A stretch of 64,000 nt of DNA from Diphasiastrum complanatum (Eukaryota > Streptophyta > Lycopodiopsida > Lycopodiales > Lycopodiaceae), in assembly GCA_029204225.1 (NCBI GenBank), contig CM055113.1, positions 23,010,405-23,074,404 of the forward strand. Direction: 5' to 3'. Made by a program: the position numbers and the translations under genes. Below are positions 22,601 to 36,865 of this stretch, piece by piece (position 1 is the first letter of the stretch; each line of letters begins with the position of its first letter). The notes beneath the pieces are model-generated. The model made no database searches, was not told the origin of the DNA, and saw only the letters and a list, made by a program, of their open reading frames with translations.

Positions 22601-25600
22601 TGATCAGAACTGCAGCTGGTTTTTTGTTGAAGATTTGGTCGAATATTTACAGCAAATGTAGGTAACTAGATGTTTAACTTGCTTTTTTTTTTACAGGTCC
22701 AATCCCTTTTACCCAAAATGCTTGCTGCTGCTTTTCAACCAAGGGAATGAGAAGAAAGCTTGTCGGCCTCCTATGCAGGCAACAGGTGATTATAAAATTT
22801 ATATCAGAAAAATTGAAATCTATATCAAACAAACTAAATTTACCCAAATCATCAGTAGAAGTGGACACATCCACCCTGATCCCAGCCTGAGAGCTTGCAT
22901 CTGCGATTTCTTTTGAAGACTTCCGTGCATCCTCAACAACAGTACTTGCTGCCTTACGAAGTCGAGCTTGTAGCACCTTCTTCTCTGCAGAACCCGCAAC
23001 CATTTTCAGATAGTCAAAAAAATGCTCCTACAAACTCAAGAAGCTTGTTAAAACCTCACCTTCTTGCAGAGCTTCAATCAGGGATCTTAAATTGGTCCGA
23101 TCCTTCTCCATCGAAGATATTTGTGACCTGTAACAGAGGACTAACAGTCTTGAATTGGAATAAGACTAAGGATGCAATCCATGTATTTCTAAATTCTTCC
23201 TTAAAGTGAAATCATGAGAACTTATCCATCTAGATGTTCATTGAAGCCAGAAATTTCGAGTCTTGACAATTGATTCATGACTCATTACATGCTACATAGT
23301 ACAGCAAGATTGAGAACATGCCATAATTCATTGTTACATCATCAATCAATTATCATAGTGAGTCATGACATATGTCAGCAAATCACAATCATAGGAAGTT
23401 TTAGTTATTAGCCTAGTAACTACGGAGCCTACACAACGCAAACAGCTTGCGAGTACTTAGTAATTACTAGTGTTCCCACTCCGTTCAGAATCGGCCGGTT
23501 CTAAACCATACGAATTGGCATGAATCATGGTTCAAAACCGGGTCCATCTCGAAAGAATAGGCAAGAAACGTTTTGGAAAAAAATTTAGAAAGAAGGCTAA
23601 AAAATATCTAATGTATAATGTCTACATTGTATCATATATAAATATTAGACTGCTGTTGAATACATATAATTGAAATTTCATTGTTCTTTGTTGAAACCTG
23701 AAACCAAATTAGTGTTCACAGAATCACAAGTTCACATGACAAATTACAATGGACACAATTAAAACTACTAAACTACAATAATCAACTCTCTACAATGTGC
23801 CATCATCTACAATCTGATTCCATGTTCCAACTTCCACTTAACAAAGTGACTTATGACTTATCCATGATCCGTCATCGAACATCCATCAGACACTAGTAAG
23901 TACACTAAATAGCCATTTAAATAGCTTATGTCAAATGTAGATATGTGTGCTGAATGATGATGTCGTGACTCATAAGTCATAATCTAGACGACAAATCGAC
24001 CTAGATTTTGACTGTGATCTATATCTAGGTCCTAGAGGGGGTGGCTTCATAGCCTGCTACTCATCATCATCATCATCATCATCATCATCCCCACCCTTTG
24101 AGTGCTCATAAGACCTAGGTCCTAGAGGGGGTGGCTTCATAGCCTGCTACTCATCATCATCATCATCATCCCCACCCTTTGAGTGCTCATAAGACGGAGA
24201 CCACTCTCTCTGGCTCTCAATCTCCTCCTCAGTCTCTTCATCAAATCTTATTGCTTCTTGTGATGAGTAAGTCATCCACATGGAGTACAACAACAACAAA
24301 GTCTTCACCTTCCTTGAAGACATACAAAATGCAATCAAACTTACTCTTTTCAAACCCTCACTTTGCAAAGTATTCATCAATTTTGCTATACCAATCCCTT
24401 GGCGCCTATTTGAGTCCATACAAGGATTTTCTAAGCCAACAAACGTGATGCTCTTTGCATGTTATCTCAAACCCTTGTGGTTGCTTCATATAAACCTCTT
24501 CTTGAAGTTGCCCAGTGAGAAAGGCACTCTTGACATCCATTTAATGCCAGATTTAGAAAGTTTTTGGATCATCCCACTCCCCTTGCCAATAGCTCTCCAA
24601 CAGTGCAAGACTCCACCTGATCTGACACCTGTAGATCAAATGCTCCCTCTTTCAAGATTGAGGTGCTTGTAGAAGATAAGAATCTTTTCAAGAATCTAAG
24701 CACTGAAGTTTCTCTCACTCTCAGACTCACAGGCTAGACAACCTGCTCTGATACCATGAAGATTTACAAGACCTAGCTATGGAGTATCTTAACTCAAATG
24801 CTAGATCAACTATGAAAGCTTGAGAAAACTTGGCTATGGAAATATCACACACAAGGAGAATTGCATGAGCATCTCACAAACTCAAAAGTCTCAAGAAGAA
24901 ATGAATTGCTAGAGAGAGAGAGGAGGGCGTGGGTCCTCCAAATCCCTTGTGAGGCAAGCACCTCCTTTACATGCATGGAAAGTCTAGGTGTCAACCATAG
25001 GAGTGAGCTACTTGGCCAAGTGGGCCACTTGCACTAATTTACATAACTTAACAAAAGGGGGGTCTCATGCATTTAATTAAAACATGCCCCATGAGTTATG
25101 TACAACTTAACTAATGCTTAGCCAAAAGGGTTAAAATAGGCATTACTCTTCAACAAGATAGCACCTGCTGATCGCCACAAAACCGCTTTTGCAACAGAAT
25201 GGGGCACCTATGCTTACAAAGTAATGCTGTTTCGACTCCGTAATGCACCAAGTTCGTTCCAAAGAGTAATGCAATTTGCTTTTAAAGATTATCTACAGAA
25301 ATTCCTTGAAATTTACTTGGATGACCTGGGAGTCCATAGTACAGATGTGAACCACCTGGATCGATTGGAGAAAGTATTTGAAAGATGCCGCAAATATCAG
25401 ATTTCTCTAAATCCAGAAAAATGCCAGATATGGGTTTCCCACGGAGTTGTGCTTGGACATGTGATATCGAGACATGGTATTGCCACAGATTATTCTAAGA
25501 TCAAGGTTATTGTGGAATTGCCACCGCCAACAACGATCCGTGGAGTTTATGTGTTTATGGGTCATGCGAACTACTATCGAATTTTTATTATCTTCTTTGC

Positions 25601-28600
25601 GGATTTAGCACGACCTATATACAAACTGACTATTGTTCCTATTTGGACAGTAGAGGCGTTAAAAGCCTTTGAAAAATTAAAAAAAGCATTAACTTCAGCA
25701 CCAATACTGTGTTCTCCAGATTGGACAATAGAATTTCCATGTTCATACGGATGCCTCAAAATACGCCATTGGATCAATTTTGACGCAGCCAGGAGATTAT
25801 AAGAAGGATTATCCTATACGATTTGCAAGCAGACAGCTCACAGATCCGGAGAGAATTATTCAACAACAGAACGTAAAGCGTTAGCCATGATTTTTTCTGT
25901 TCGGAAATTTCGTCACTATCTCATGGAAAAGCACTTTGCATTTTATACGGATCACCAGCCGTTACTTTACTTGGTAAACAAGACGTGCAATACTGGACGT
26001 ATTGCAAGATGGTTATTGTTATTGACTGAATTTGACTTTCGAATTGTGGTTCGAAAGGGGAAGCAACATTATCTAGCCGACCACGTTTCGCGAATTGAAT
26101 CTGCACCAGTTAACACTGAAGTGGATGATGAACTACCAGATGCTGCATTGTTCTATGTCGAAGCAGTACCTGAGTGGGCAGCGGATATTGTTGAGTACCT
26201 GATGCTAGGACAACCGAATGACTCCTTGACAAAAGTACAGAAGAGACAATTGATTCATAAGGCTCAACCTTATCAATTGATTGCAGGACAATTGTATTGT
26301 CGTGGATCAGACAATACTTTACGAAGATGTGTTTTACCGCATGAAGTACCAGATTTAATCATGTTTTCACATGATGGCATGGGCGGAGGACACTTCTCTA
26401 CAGATATTACTATTCGCAAACTTTTGCAATCGTTTTTTGGTGGCCTACGATTCATAAAGGCACAGAAGATTTTATTCAGACGTGATGTTTGCCAGCGAGC
26501 ACGATGGCCTACTCGACAGAACTATGAACCCTTGCATCCGGTTTTATCGCAAGCACCGTTTGAAAAATGGAGACTGGATTATATTGGTCCTATTCATCCT
26601 GCCGCGCAAGGATCTCAGGCCCGATATATTATCTTAGCAACTGACTATATGACCAAGTGGGTTGAAGCCAAAGCTGTCAAAGTTGTTGATGCAAAATCTA
26701 CGGCCAAGTTTCTGTAAAAAAATATTGTAATCATATTTGGATGTCCGATCGAGATTGCCACTGATCGGCGTACACAATTTGTTAATCAAACAATAAAGTG
26801 TTTACTAAAAGAATTTTTTTGTGATACACAGATTTAGCACTCCCTACTATCCCAGAGGGAATGGCCAAGCTGAATCTTCCAATAAGATTCTCTACACCAT
26901 TATGACAAAGACAGTTGAAGCAAGTCGGTCTAATTGGGAATATAAACTGTATGCAGCGTTATGGGCATTCAGAACCGCTTACAAAAATAGTACAAATCAA
27001 ACACCCTTTCAACTGGTTTATGGTCAAGATGTTGTCAGGCCGATTGAATTTTTAATCCCATCTTTACGCATAGCAGCAACGGAACGATTAAATGATGATA
27101 AGTCTTCACAACTCCGTCATGAAGCGTTGCACAAATTATGTGAAACCCGATCGATGGCAGTTCATGCGTTAGCAGCAGAGAAAGCCCGCCGCAAGGCATG
27201 GCACAGTCGTCGATTGCACAAAAAGGATCTGAAACCAGGAGATCTTGCATTGATGTACAAAACCAAGCTGATCAAGGAAAAGTTGAAGTTTACCGATGAA
27301 GGCCCGTATAAAGTGAAGGAAATCTTGAACTATGGCGCAGTAATTCTTGAGCACTTGGATGGAAAACGATTTGATACTCCGGTGAATGGCAGCCGATTAC
27401 GCAAGTTTTGGCAGCCTGCTCCGCCAGTTCAGCAAGCCTGATCTCAATGGTTTTTTTAATTTTATTTGTTTTTCAATTTTTTGTTTTCAGTATTTAAATT
27501 GCTGAGTTTTTGGAAAAAGATAGAAAAAAAAAAAAAGGACGAATTGGGAAAAGACTGATGAACAAAAGTCAGAAAAGGTCATCAGCATAGGAAAAGGAAG
27601 GACAGTATTTTTTGATGAAAAATGACTTAGAAAATCATTGTTTTGGTCAGATGTGGCCAACACAGTACTAGAAACCTTCGCTGAGCTCTCAGACTGTACA
27701 TCCACTCTAGATTTATCTAATTTGGGTTGGGCGAAGATTCCTGTCCAGTAAAAATCCATTTTTTGAGTCAGGCGAAGGATCATTAATATGCCATTTTGGG
27801 AACCTTTGCCGAGCACCTGATAGATGATCTTAAAATGTCAAAATTAGGTTGTCCATAGGTTCAGATCTTGAAAACATGCATTTATGACAGTACCTGGGCA
27901 AAGGACCCTCTTGGGCGAAGGTTCATCCTTCGCCAGCCCTGGAAAACGTTCGCCTGATAGGTTTAGATCCCCAGAAACCTTCGCCGAGATTTTTATAGCT
28001 TATTTTTACAGTACTGTACATGCCTGCAAATTTTGGTTCAGAACAAATCAGCCAAACTAGTATTCAGTGTAATGGACCCACCAAATTCACCTATAAGTTG
28101 GCTAAATTCGATTCATTCCTCACTTGTGCTAGCGAAGCTCTTGCGAATTTTTCCCGCGACCAAAGCCTTCCAAACTTCCTGATCTGCTTTCTGATACACT
28201 TTCACGCGTCTTACATTTCATTTCTAATCATCATGTCTTCTATCGATACTTCCCAGTCTTCGCGTTATACCATCCATCGTGGTGTCCCATCTGCAACGGA
28301 CATCATGATACTTCCTAGCACAAGCAGGGTCACTCAGTGGATGACCCTTGCCGAGCCTCTGCTCACTGCAATGAGTATTCATGAGAGCCTTTTCTGGCCG
28401 AATCAACATGGATTTCATCACTCTTGCCTTCAGTACGTGGAAGGAAGAGAAATCCAAATTTTATATCACTTTTCAGGGAGCAACACACAAGGTGCACGTC
28501 ACTGAGGCCGCCCTTGCAGCCATAGGCATAGCGTCCGGTACACAGGCCTCACCCAATCACAAGCAGGCCAAACAGGCCATCAAGCCATACATTGACCTCA

Positions 28601-31600
28601 CCAATGATTTGCACTGGACCAACGACGGATACCTCCTTGAAGCCATCACTAAGCCTGTCATACACGCTGCTGCCCAGCTACTGAATAACTTCCTGATGGT
28701 TGGCAACCTCAAGAAAGACCACATCACTTCCCAGATCCTCCATAGGATAGCTGACTCCTATACTAAGTTGGCCAAAGCCCCTCTTGAACCATATAATTGG
28801 TTCAAGACTGTTTCTAGTGAGCTCAAACGAGCTATTAAGGCCAAAACTAAGCAACAGTTCGTTGCTGGCTCTTTATTGTCTCTTCTAGCCGCTTCTCACC
28901 TAGAAAACAAAATCCATGGCTTCCACCTGGATTCTGTGCTTTCGGTCTACAAAGAAGCACCGGCCGAGTCGTCCCACCAGGCCTCGAGTTCACATAGTCG
29001 TCGTCGTCCACGCAGCGAGATCGTCATTCCTGACTCGCCTTCCGCGTCACGACGTCACACTAGGCATACATCGTCAGCTGCGCTTCCACCCCTGCTGCTG
29101 TTCGCACGGAACTTCCAATTCCCCCTGCCTCTGATGCTTCCCTCGCCTCTGCTTCCACACAAGGACAGTCTGTGACCATTGGGGCTACCATTCCCATCAC
29201 AGCTGCCCAGGACCCTCATTTCAATTAAGCAGATTGGTTCTCTTCAGGAAGGGATTGATGAATGTCCTTGCTCTCTATCACTTTTCCTCCATCTCTCATG
29301 CTTTCTTTGGATTTTGCTAATTGTTGGATCTGATTGTTATTTGGATTGTATGTTATTATACTTTTTATGAGAGAGAAAGGGAGAAAGAGAAAGAGTAAGT
29401 TATCTTATTGTGGATATGAAGTATTAATGGATAGTAGGGTTAATGGATGTTAGAGTTAGATGTGGATCTTCCATTCATGCTGAAATCTGAATTATACTAT
29501 CGCTCTCAGGGGAACGAACCTACGCGTGACAACTAACTCCATCTCTTTGATGCTAGATTGACTAGATCTTGGATTCAGGTTAGGCAAAGAAAAAAACCCA
29601 CTACAGAGAGAATGATGCTTGAGCCTTGATAGGGGAGAGAGGATGTGCAATTTATAGTTAGAGCTTTAGAGTTAGTAGTTAGTGTAAGAGTGTTAGAGGT
29701 TTTCGAACTTTTAGGTTAGAATTTAGTTAGAAGTTAGAAGTTAGCTTAGTCAGGATAGATTTTTTTGCAATTTTGATTTTTGAAACTTAGTCTTTAGGGT
29801 ATAATTAAGATTTGAGACTATGGTGAAGGCAAGAGACCCCGCTTGGGAGCATGTGACGGTTGCAAGAGGATATGGCAACTCAGGTACAAAGAGGTGGACT
29901 TGCAGGGGCGGTTCTTTATGGATTTGAGCACACCTCTTGGCAGTGCATGGCTACGACATAGCTGCTTGCACAAAGGCGCCCTGAGACATTGGGTTGGCGA
30001 GACCTGGCAACGCTACAGCTGCAGAGGATGCCGATGCACCCCGTCCCCGTCCTGCACATGCAGGAGCAGGTGAACTTTGAAATTTGAAATTTGACTGTTC
30101 TTGTTAGCTTTCAACTTGTAGCTTGTTATGTAATATGTTAAACTGAGGACTAGAGAGCTCCAGGAGAGAGATGAAGTGAGCACAGAGCTAGAGCCCATCA
30201 GGTGAGTCGTGACTCTTGACTATTGCAAGTTGCAACTTGGCTCGTATAATAATAATTAATTACTAATATGTATTGTAATTTGTTGTCTTGTTTTTCATTC
30301 CTTGAACCTTCTAAAAATCTTTAACCACACACTAAAAATGTAGGAAGTCCTGGCTACATATGGGTGCTCCATCAATACTGATGGATGGAGCGATGCAAGG
30401 AAGAGACATGTCATCAATATAATGGTCTCTTTGTATGGGCACAATGTTCCTTTGTGCCACAACACTTCTGAGGCAGGTACGACACCTTTCAAGTTTCCAA
30501 AATTCCAAATCTCCAATATGCAGCATGCACTTGCCACTATGCAGTGTCCACTGGTGATTGGAATATGGATTAAGTGGCAAAAGTGTCCCTTTCAGGCACT
30601 GTGATTATGGGCAAGTATATGTTTGTCTATATCAGAGAGGCCATCGAGGAAGTGGGGCCACCGAATGTTGTCAGGTAATTTAAATTGCTTGTCAAATGTG
30701 GAACAAGAGGGCTTATGAAAACATCTTCGAATCTGTAAAAGAAAATGCATCTAATACAAATCTAAGTACAAATACCACTAATAAAGAAACGATATATATA
30801 TGAAACATGAAAATAGCTGTGTATGGTGGTTTCTCCAAGTCCTCTATGAGGCAAACACTCATGTACATGCATGGAATGTATAGGTCAACCATATAAGTGA
30901 GCTACTTGGCTAAGAGGGCCACTTGCACTAAGTTACAAATAGGGGGGCCCATGTATTTAATAAATAACATGCCCCATGAGTAATGTACAACTTATAATAA
31001 CATTATTGCTTAGCCAAAGGGGTCAAATAGGCATTACTCTTCAACAGGATCATCATCGCATGCTTGAATACTACAAATTGCAATCATGTTATTGTAGTGG
31101 CTTTGAAATCGTGATCCAATGTTTGGTAATATCCTTTTTTAGAGAATTAGACTTGTAAACACAACAAGAAACTAAGGATGGTTCATATCTTATTTTACAA
31201 GATGAGCAAGTTCCGAACATCTCAAGCAATTTGAGAGATGACCAAGAGCCCATGACCTCGCATAAAAATTTTGTGAGCTACTTTGATAGATAGTAGGTAC
31301 ATCAAATAAAGCCCATAACCTTGGAATAAGAAATTTGTGAGCTACTTTGATAGGTACATCAGGTGAAGTATCATTTTGAAGGTTTTCAGCAGGGATTACT
31401 AAGATGAGGCCTTCCACTAAGATCCAGGTCAAAAGAAACTATAACTGAAGTTAAATTTTGAGAATTTTGCATGACTTGAAAAGCTTCGACAAAACATCCT
31501 TTTTTTGTGTCTACACAAGATGGACTGCCAATTCATAGCAGAAATACATGCTTAGCAATCACAAATTGCACATAAAAAGAAGCAACAAGGGATATGCACT

Positions 31601-34600
31601 GAATAATAAAATTGATTAACACTTGAATCAACCTAGATAGGATATTAAGCAAGAAAATTATCCAACGCGGCGTGGATGCATTACACAATGGTAAAGTACC
31701 TTTGAGACGCATTCTCGGACATCAACATCTTCAACTCTTTCTCCAACTTCAATTCCTGAGAGCGGACCTTAAGAACCTACAAGTTTAAAAACAGCAAGCA
31801 TTGGACAATAAGGGTACACTATCTAATTAGTCACACATGCACAATAAAGTAACTAGTAGACCTATCCAACCAACAAAGTTGAAGATGAAAGATAATATAT
31901 TTAGCTGCCCTACTGCTACTAGGTAGGACAATAAGGTATACAAAAATACATCAACCGAGTATTTAAAATGATTATAGCACAAAAACTATACATTTTGTTT
32001 GTAAAACTCATAAAGCAATAAGCTGAATTACACGTAACACTATTCTTATTTGATTAACAAAAAAAACTTTTCCTCACAAAAGTTGGTCTCTTTCAGAGTA
32101 TTTCGTGATCGCCTTAGATAGTAGTGCAGGAGTAAAGTATTAGCTGCTTCGGAACGGCGTTCCGGAACTCCGTGATGCTGTTATAAAAAAACTGTTAATT
32201 TTTTAATAACAGCCTGCGAAGCCCCATTTCTAGCCGTACTCGGGATACTCAGGTTCAAACTGCTTTGTGCTTCCATATTCAGTCTAGAACAATGTCCGGA
32301 AGAAACAAACAATGCATGCTCCACTACCTGTTGAATTAAAAATGGTGGAGCTCGCAGATCTTCAAAGTGCAAGCCAGGGACTCTAGGATAATGCCCAAAC
32401 ATCATTAACAAGGAACGAAATCTTTGTATGAATTCCACCCACAAATTTTGATATTCAATTCCATAATGCGCGGATGGAGTATTTTCTACAACATTGACCT
32501 GAGAAATCATTGGCTTCACATGCATGAAAATATGTCCCAAAACACTTTCCTCCATTTTTCAAAAGAGTAGACCAACAAGCCGAATTTCTATCACCTTTCC
32601 AAACATGAAAGGCAAACTTGGCTATGACAAATGCTAGAGCTAAAGAGCAAAGCTGACTGGCTCTTTTCCATTCCCATGCAAGGAATATTCTCCATGAGTA
32701 CCATGTACAATAAACTTGTTATTTGAGTAAAGCAAACTTGGATACTTGCATAGTGATGTGACTGTAGCAGTTCGTTTATTCATATGCACATCTCCACAGT
32801 GACTCACTTTAGCAACTTACAAGAATTGAATTCTCAGCCAGATCTGGTGTTCTCAATGTTATCTTTGAGACGGGCAAAAGAAAACAAAAAAACAAAAAAA
32901 ACAAAATTTGCAATGTTCCGATCTGGAACGCTCCCGGATTCTGGAACCATTCCAAAACTCTCATTCTGGGAGCATTCCAGAACAAAATGCATCTATAAGT
33001 AAAGTACAAGCTCAATACAAATCCCATACACAATGGTACTGTACCCGTTCCTAACATTTTTGGATAGGAACGGGTACAGTACCATTCCTAAGGAACAGTC
33101 TTTTCATTTCTTAGGAACGATTTTTAAAAAAGAACGGTTTTGTTCCTATTTTAGGAACGGAACCGTTCCTGGTACATAACTGTTCCATACCCAGGAAATA
33201 AGAAAAACACCTTTATATACCTTTTTGGATCATTTTGGGTTACAACATTTTGCTTGAGAATGGCATTATGTTTTACTTTGGTCTACAAGACATTATGCAC
33301 TAGTTTGTACTTCGATTGGCCTATGTACTATGACTTATGGAGATCCGAGAGCTTGTTCCTAAGTTTCTAATCTTGTTCATGTTCCCAAGTTCATGCTTAA
33401 AAAGAGTGTTTAAAGTTCCTATGTTTCTTCTTCTTCATCAAAATTTCCGTCCTGCTTTTCTTGAACTTGTTGTGCCAGTTCTTTCCATCTTCTGATCGAT
33501 TTGATTGATTCTCCTCCGTATCATGCTTCTTCTTCTTCTTCTTTCCTTTGCCACCCTTCTTGGAACTGTGCTCTTGCTTCTTTGCCAGGAATGCCTGTTT
33601 CTTGAAATCGTCCCTGTTGACAATATTTTGTCGTCTCATTTCTTCCTGTAGTAAGAAGGCATTTAGCTCATCGAAAGAAGGCCTCGTTTCTCTTAATGAT
33701 AGCATCATTACAAAGTTTTGATAGGCCAAAGGCAGACTTTTAAGCACAATGGATACAAACATTGAATCTTGAACACTTTCTCCAACGGCAATAAGTTGTC
33801 CTCTCAGATCTTTCACCCTAGCAAAGTAGTCCGTTACTGATTCACCTGTATCTTATTAGTCAAGAACAAGATTTGTGATTGATTTACCGTTTCATCAGTA
33901 TATCCCAAGCCTCCTTGGGTACAATAGCATCTCTGATATGAGGTATGATCATAGTTAATGATATGATGAGCTTTTCTTCTATGTCTCTGATACTCCCGCA
34001 ACTCCTTGTCAGTGGTAGGAGGTGTCTCGCTGTGACGATCTCCCAATATTATCTATCCTAGACAATATTCTGCATCTTGAACTTCCATATGCTTTAGTTC
34101 GTTCCATCTAGCTTGCTAGACTCTGGCAATCAACATCATTCAACCCTACCATAATACTGATCTATAGTGACTTCCAACAACCTGATTTTTAACTATGCAA
34201 TCTTCTTTGCAAGTCAGTAATCTGATTTTGCTCCAACTAGCAAGCAGATTATCAGAAAACTAGTGAACAGATCCGTCAGGCAACTAGCGAACAGGTCTGT
34301 CAGACAACCAGCGAACAGGTCTGTCAGACGAACAGGAATGTCACGAACAGATTTTTCAGAAAACCAGCGAACAGGTTTGTCAGACAACAGATCTGTCAGA
34401 CAACCAGTGAACAAATCTGTCAGGACCAGCGAACAGGTTTGTTAGACAACCAGCGAACAGATTTGTCAGACAACCAGCGAACAGGTCTGTCAGAAAACCA
34501 GCGATCAGGTCTGTCAGACAACCAGAGAACATGTCTGTAAGAAAACCAGCGAACAGGCTTGTCAGAAAACCAGTGAACAGCCCTGTCAGAAAACCAGCGA

Positions 34601-36693
34601 GTCTGTTAGAAAACCAGCGATTTGATCTTGGATCTTGATAGCTTCAGGTCAGTGTTGAGGTCTGTTGCCAGCCAACAATCAGCTTACAAATCTTCTCTTA
34701 GGAAATCAGTGTTGTCCTCCTGACAATGTTGACTCCACATGCAGCTTCAGCTCCTCCAAAGAATCTTGTTCCAACCCTGCAAACAATCTCTCTCTCTTAC
34801 CAAATAACCTGCTCTGATACCATGTCAGAATTTCTGATACGAATTCTAGATGGAGTTACTAGTCCTACTAGCACTCACACAACTAAGCATAGAGATTAAA
34901 GAGAAATCAGATTATAGGAGGATTGAGCAAAACTCTAACATATTGGAATTATCTTGTGGTGGGGCGCCAGCCTACATATACCGTTTCTCTAATCTATGTG
35001 AAAGGCTAAAAGCGTAAAGCAAATAGCAAAAGAGCAAAAGCTAATTGCTAAAATTACTACCTATGTTGGGTAAAGACGCAAGGTGAATTTCTAAGTACTA
35101 AAATAGATTCTAATCTAGTATTTGTGCGCCCACCTACATGCACAGATTCAAGGAGCAAATTGGATTCAAAGGCAACCAAGTGTTTATTTCTTGGATATGA
35201 TAGTAAAGAGAAGGGATACATGTTGTATGACTTGGAGGGTAAGAAAGTCATCATAAGCAGGGATGTGGTTTTTGATGGGATCTCATAAAGATGCTTAAAT
35301 ATCTTATGATAAGAAGCAAGATGGAGGAATTCCTATCGTGTGACGAGTCATTACAGGAGCTTGTATCAACACTCATCATCCTCCTCGTCAACATACTCCT
35401 TTGAGTTAGAGGTCTCTGTGGATGAGGCCAAAGGCTCCTCATCCTCAACATCACGGGAGCGTCGATCCTGGCTCAGCCTCCTCGGCATCCTCATGGCAGC
35501 TCTGGTGGTAACCCCTGCACACAAAAATGGTGAATGATTACAACTTTGAACTGGGCAAGCCGCAACGCGCACAATGAGGTTAATAGCTATCAACACCAAT
35601 TTCCAAAGACACAGCCTTTGTTCAAATTAACTTGTAAGTAGAGGCTGATGGAACCAATCCAATCTTGATTGCCATCGATCTCGTATCTCTTCCAGCCTGT
35701 ACATTTAACATAGGCAATGTGTCAATGACATTTCGCATTTATGATTTCAGAAATTCAAAATTTCAATGAGCACTTGCCAGCATCCACTCTACATTGATGA
35801 TTGTGTAGGAAATCAAAGTGCCAAGATCTTTCTAACTGGACAAGTGAAAGGGGAGGTCGCATAGGTAGAAACACCTCCGAAGTGCAACTCGAGCTTGGTC
35901 CTTATTCCTGGGCTCATAGCGACCTACATAATAATCTCTGCCCCCAAGCTGTCTGGACCTACCAAGACGGTCACGAGCCCTCGTCGATGGCACAAGGGCT
36001 TTGCGTGGCTCAGAGGATCCATCGATGTCAGCAGGTGGACCACACTGCACATCACTGGCACCTACACCCTCGGCCTCTCCCTGAGAAGAGATGGGCGTGC
36101 GAACTGCAAAAGGTACAGCCTGTGACGTGGAAGGTTCTCCATCACCTTGTGTCAATGATAAATGTGTAAGTTGTGACATGTCAAGATTGAAGAATTCAGT
36201 GTTCAATGTTCATTTGGCAAAATCAAATTGTAAACTTTAAAGTTGAGACTCGGAACTTCATACAATACAATTTTGGACATTTGAATCCTGAACTGACATC
36301 TGTCAAGTCCCAATTTCAGCAAAAATTTCATACATTCACGAATCAGATTGCACAACTTGAAACTTGGAATGGCTTTTCACCCAGGACTAAGCTTGAACTT
36401 CAGGCTTTAGTGGAACCTATTTACCTCTCGCCATCGAAGAACCAGCCACTGCAGCATGCTCCTCCTCTCGAGTTCGATCACCTGTATCTGCCAATGATGC
36501 TGGCGCCTGTGCGCAAGGGGCTATATCATATCCACGCTGATGGTATAAATGCGCCCTAATCCGAGCAGGCCTATCTGTGAAGGAGATATGGCAGTATCTA
36601 CAAGTCCACCTCTTCGTGCCGGAGGTACTGTAAGAAGCATCAATGGTGACATGGTCCCATAAGGGATCTCTCTCGTCCTCGGCATGGCACCAG

Positions 36694-36737
<44 letters not shown>

Positions 36738-36817
36738 GCACCGCTTGTAGTCTAGTACACACACTCTCACACACACACAATCACACACTCTCACACACAC
36801 TCACACACACACACACA

Positions 36818-36865
<48 letters not shown>

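Noticed and set aside
34250..34625. CRISPR-like look of regularly spaced repeats
   Set aside because: The units are contiguous and imperfect with no unique spacers, and they lie in a plant retrotransposon leader.
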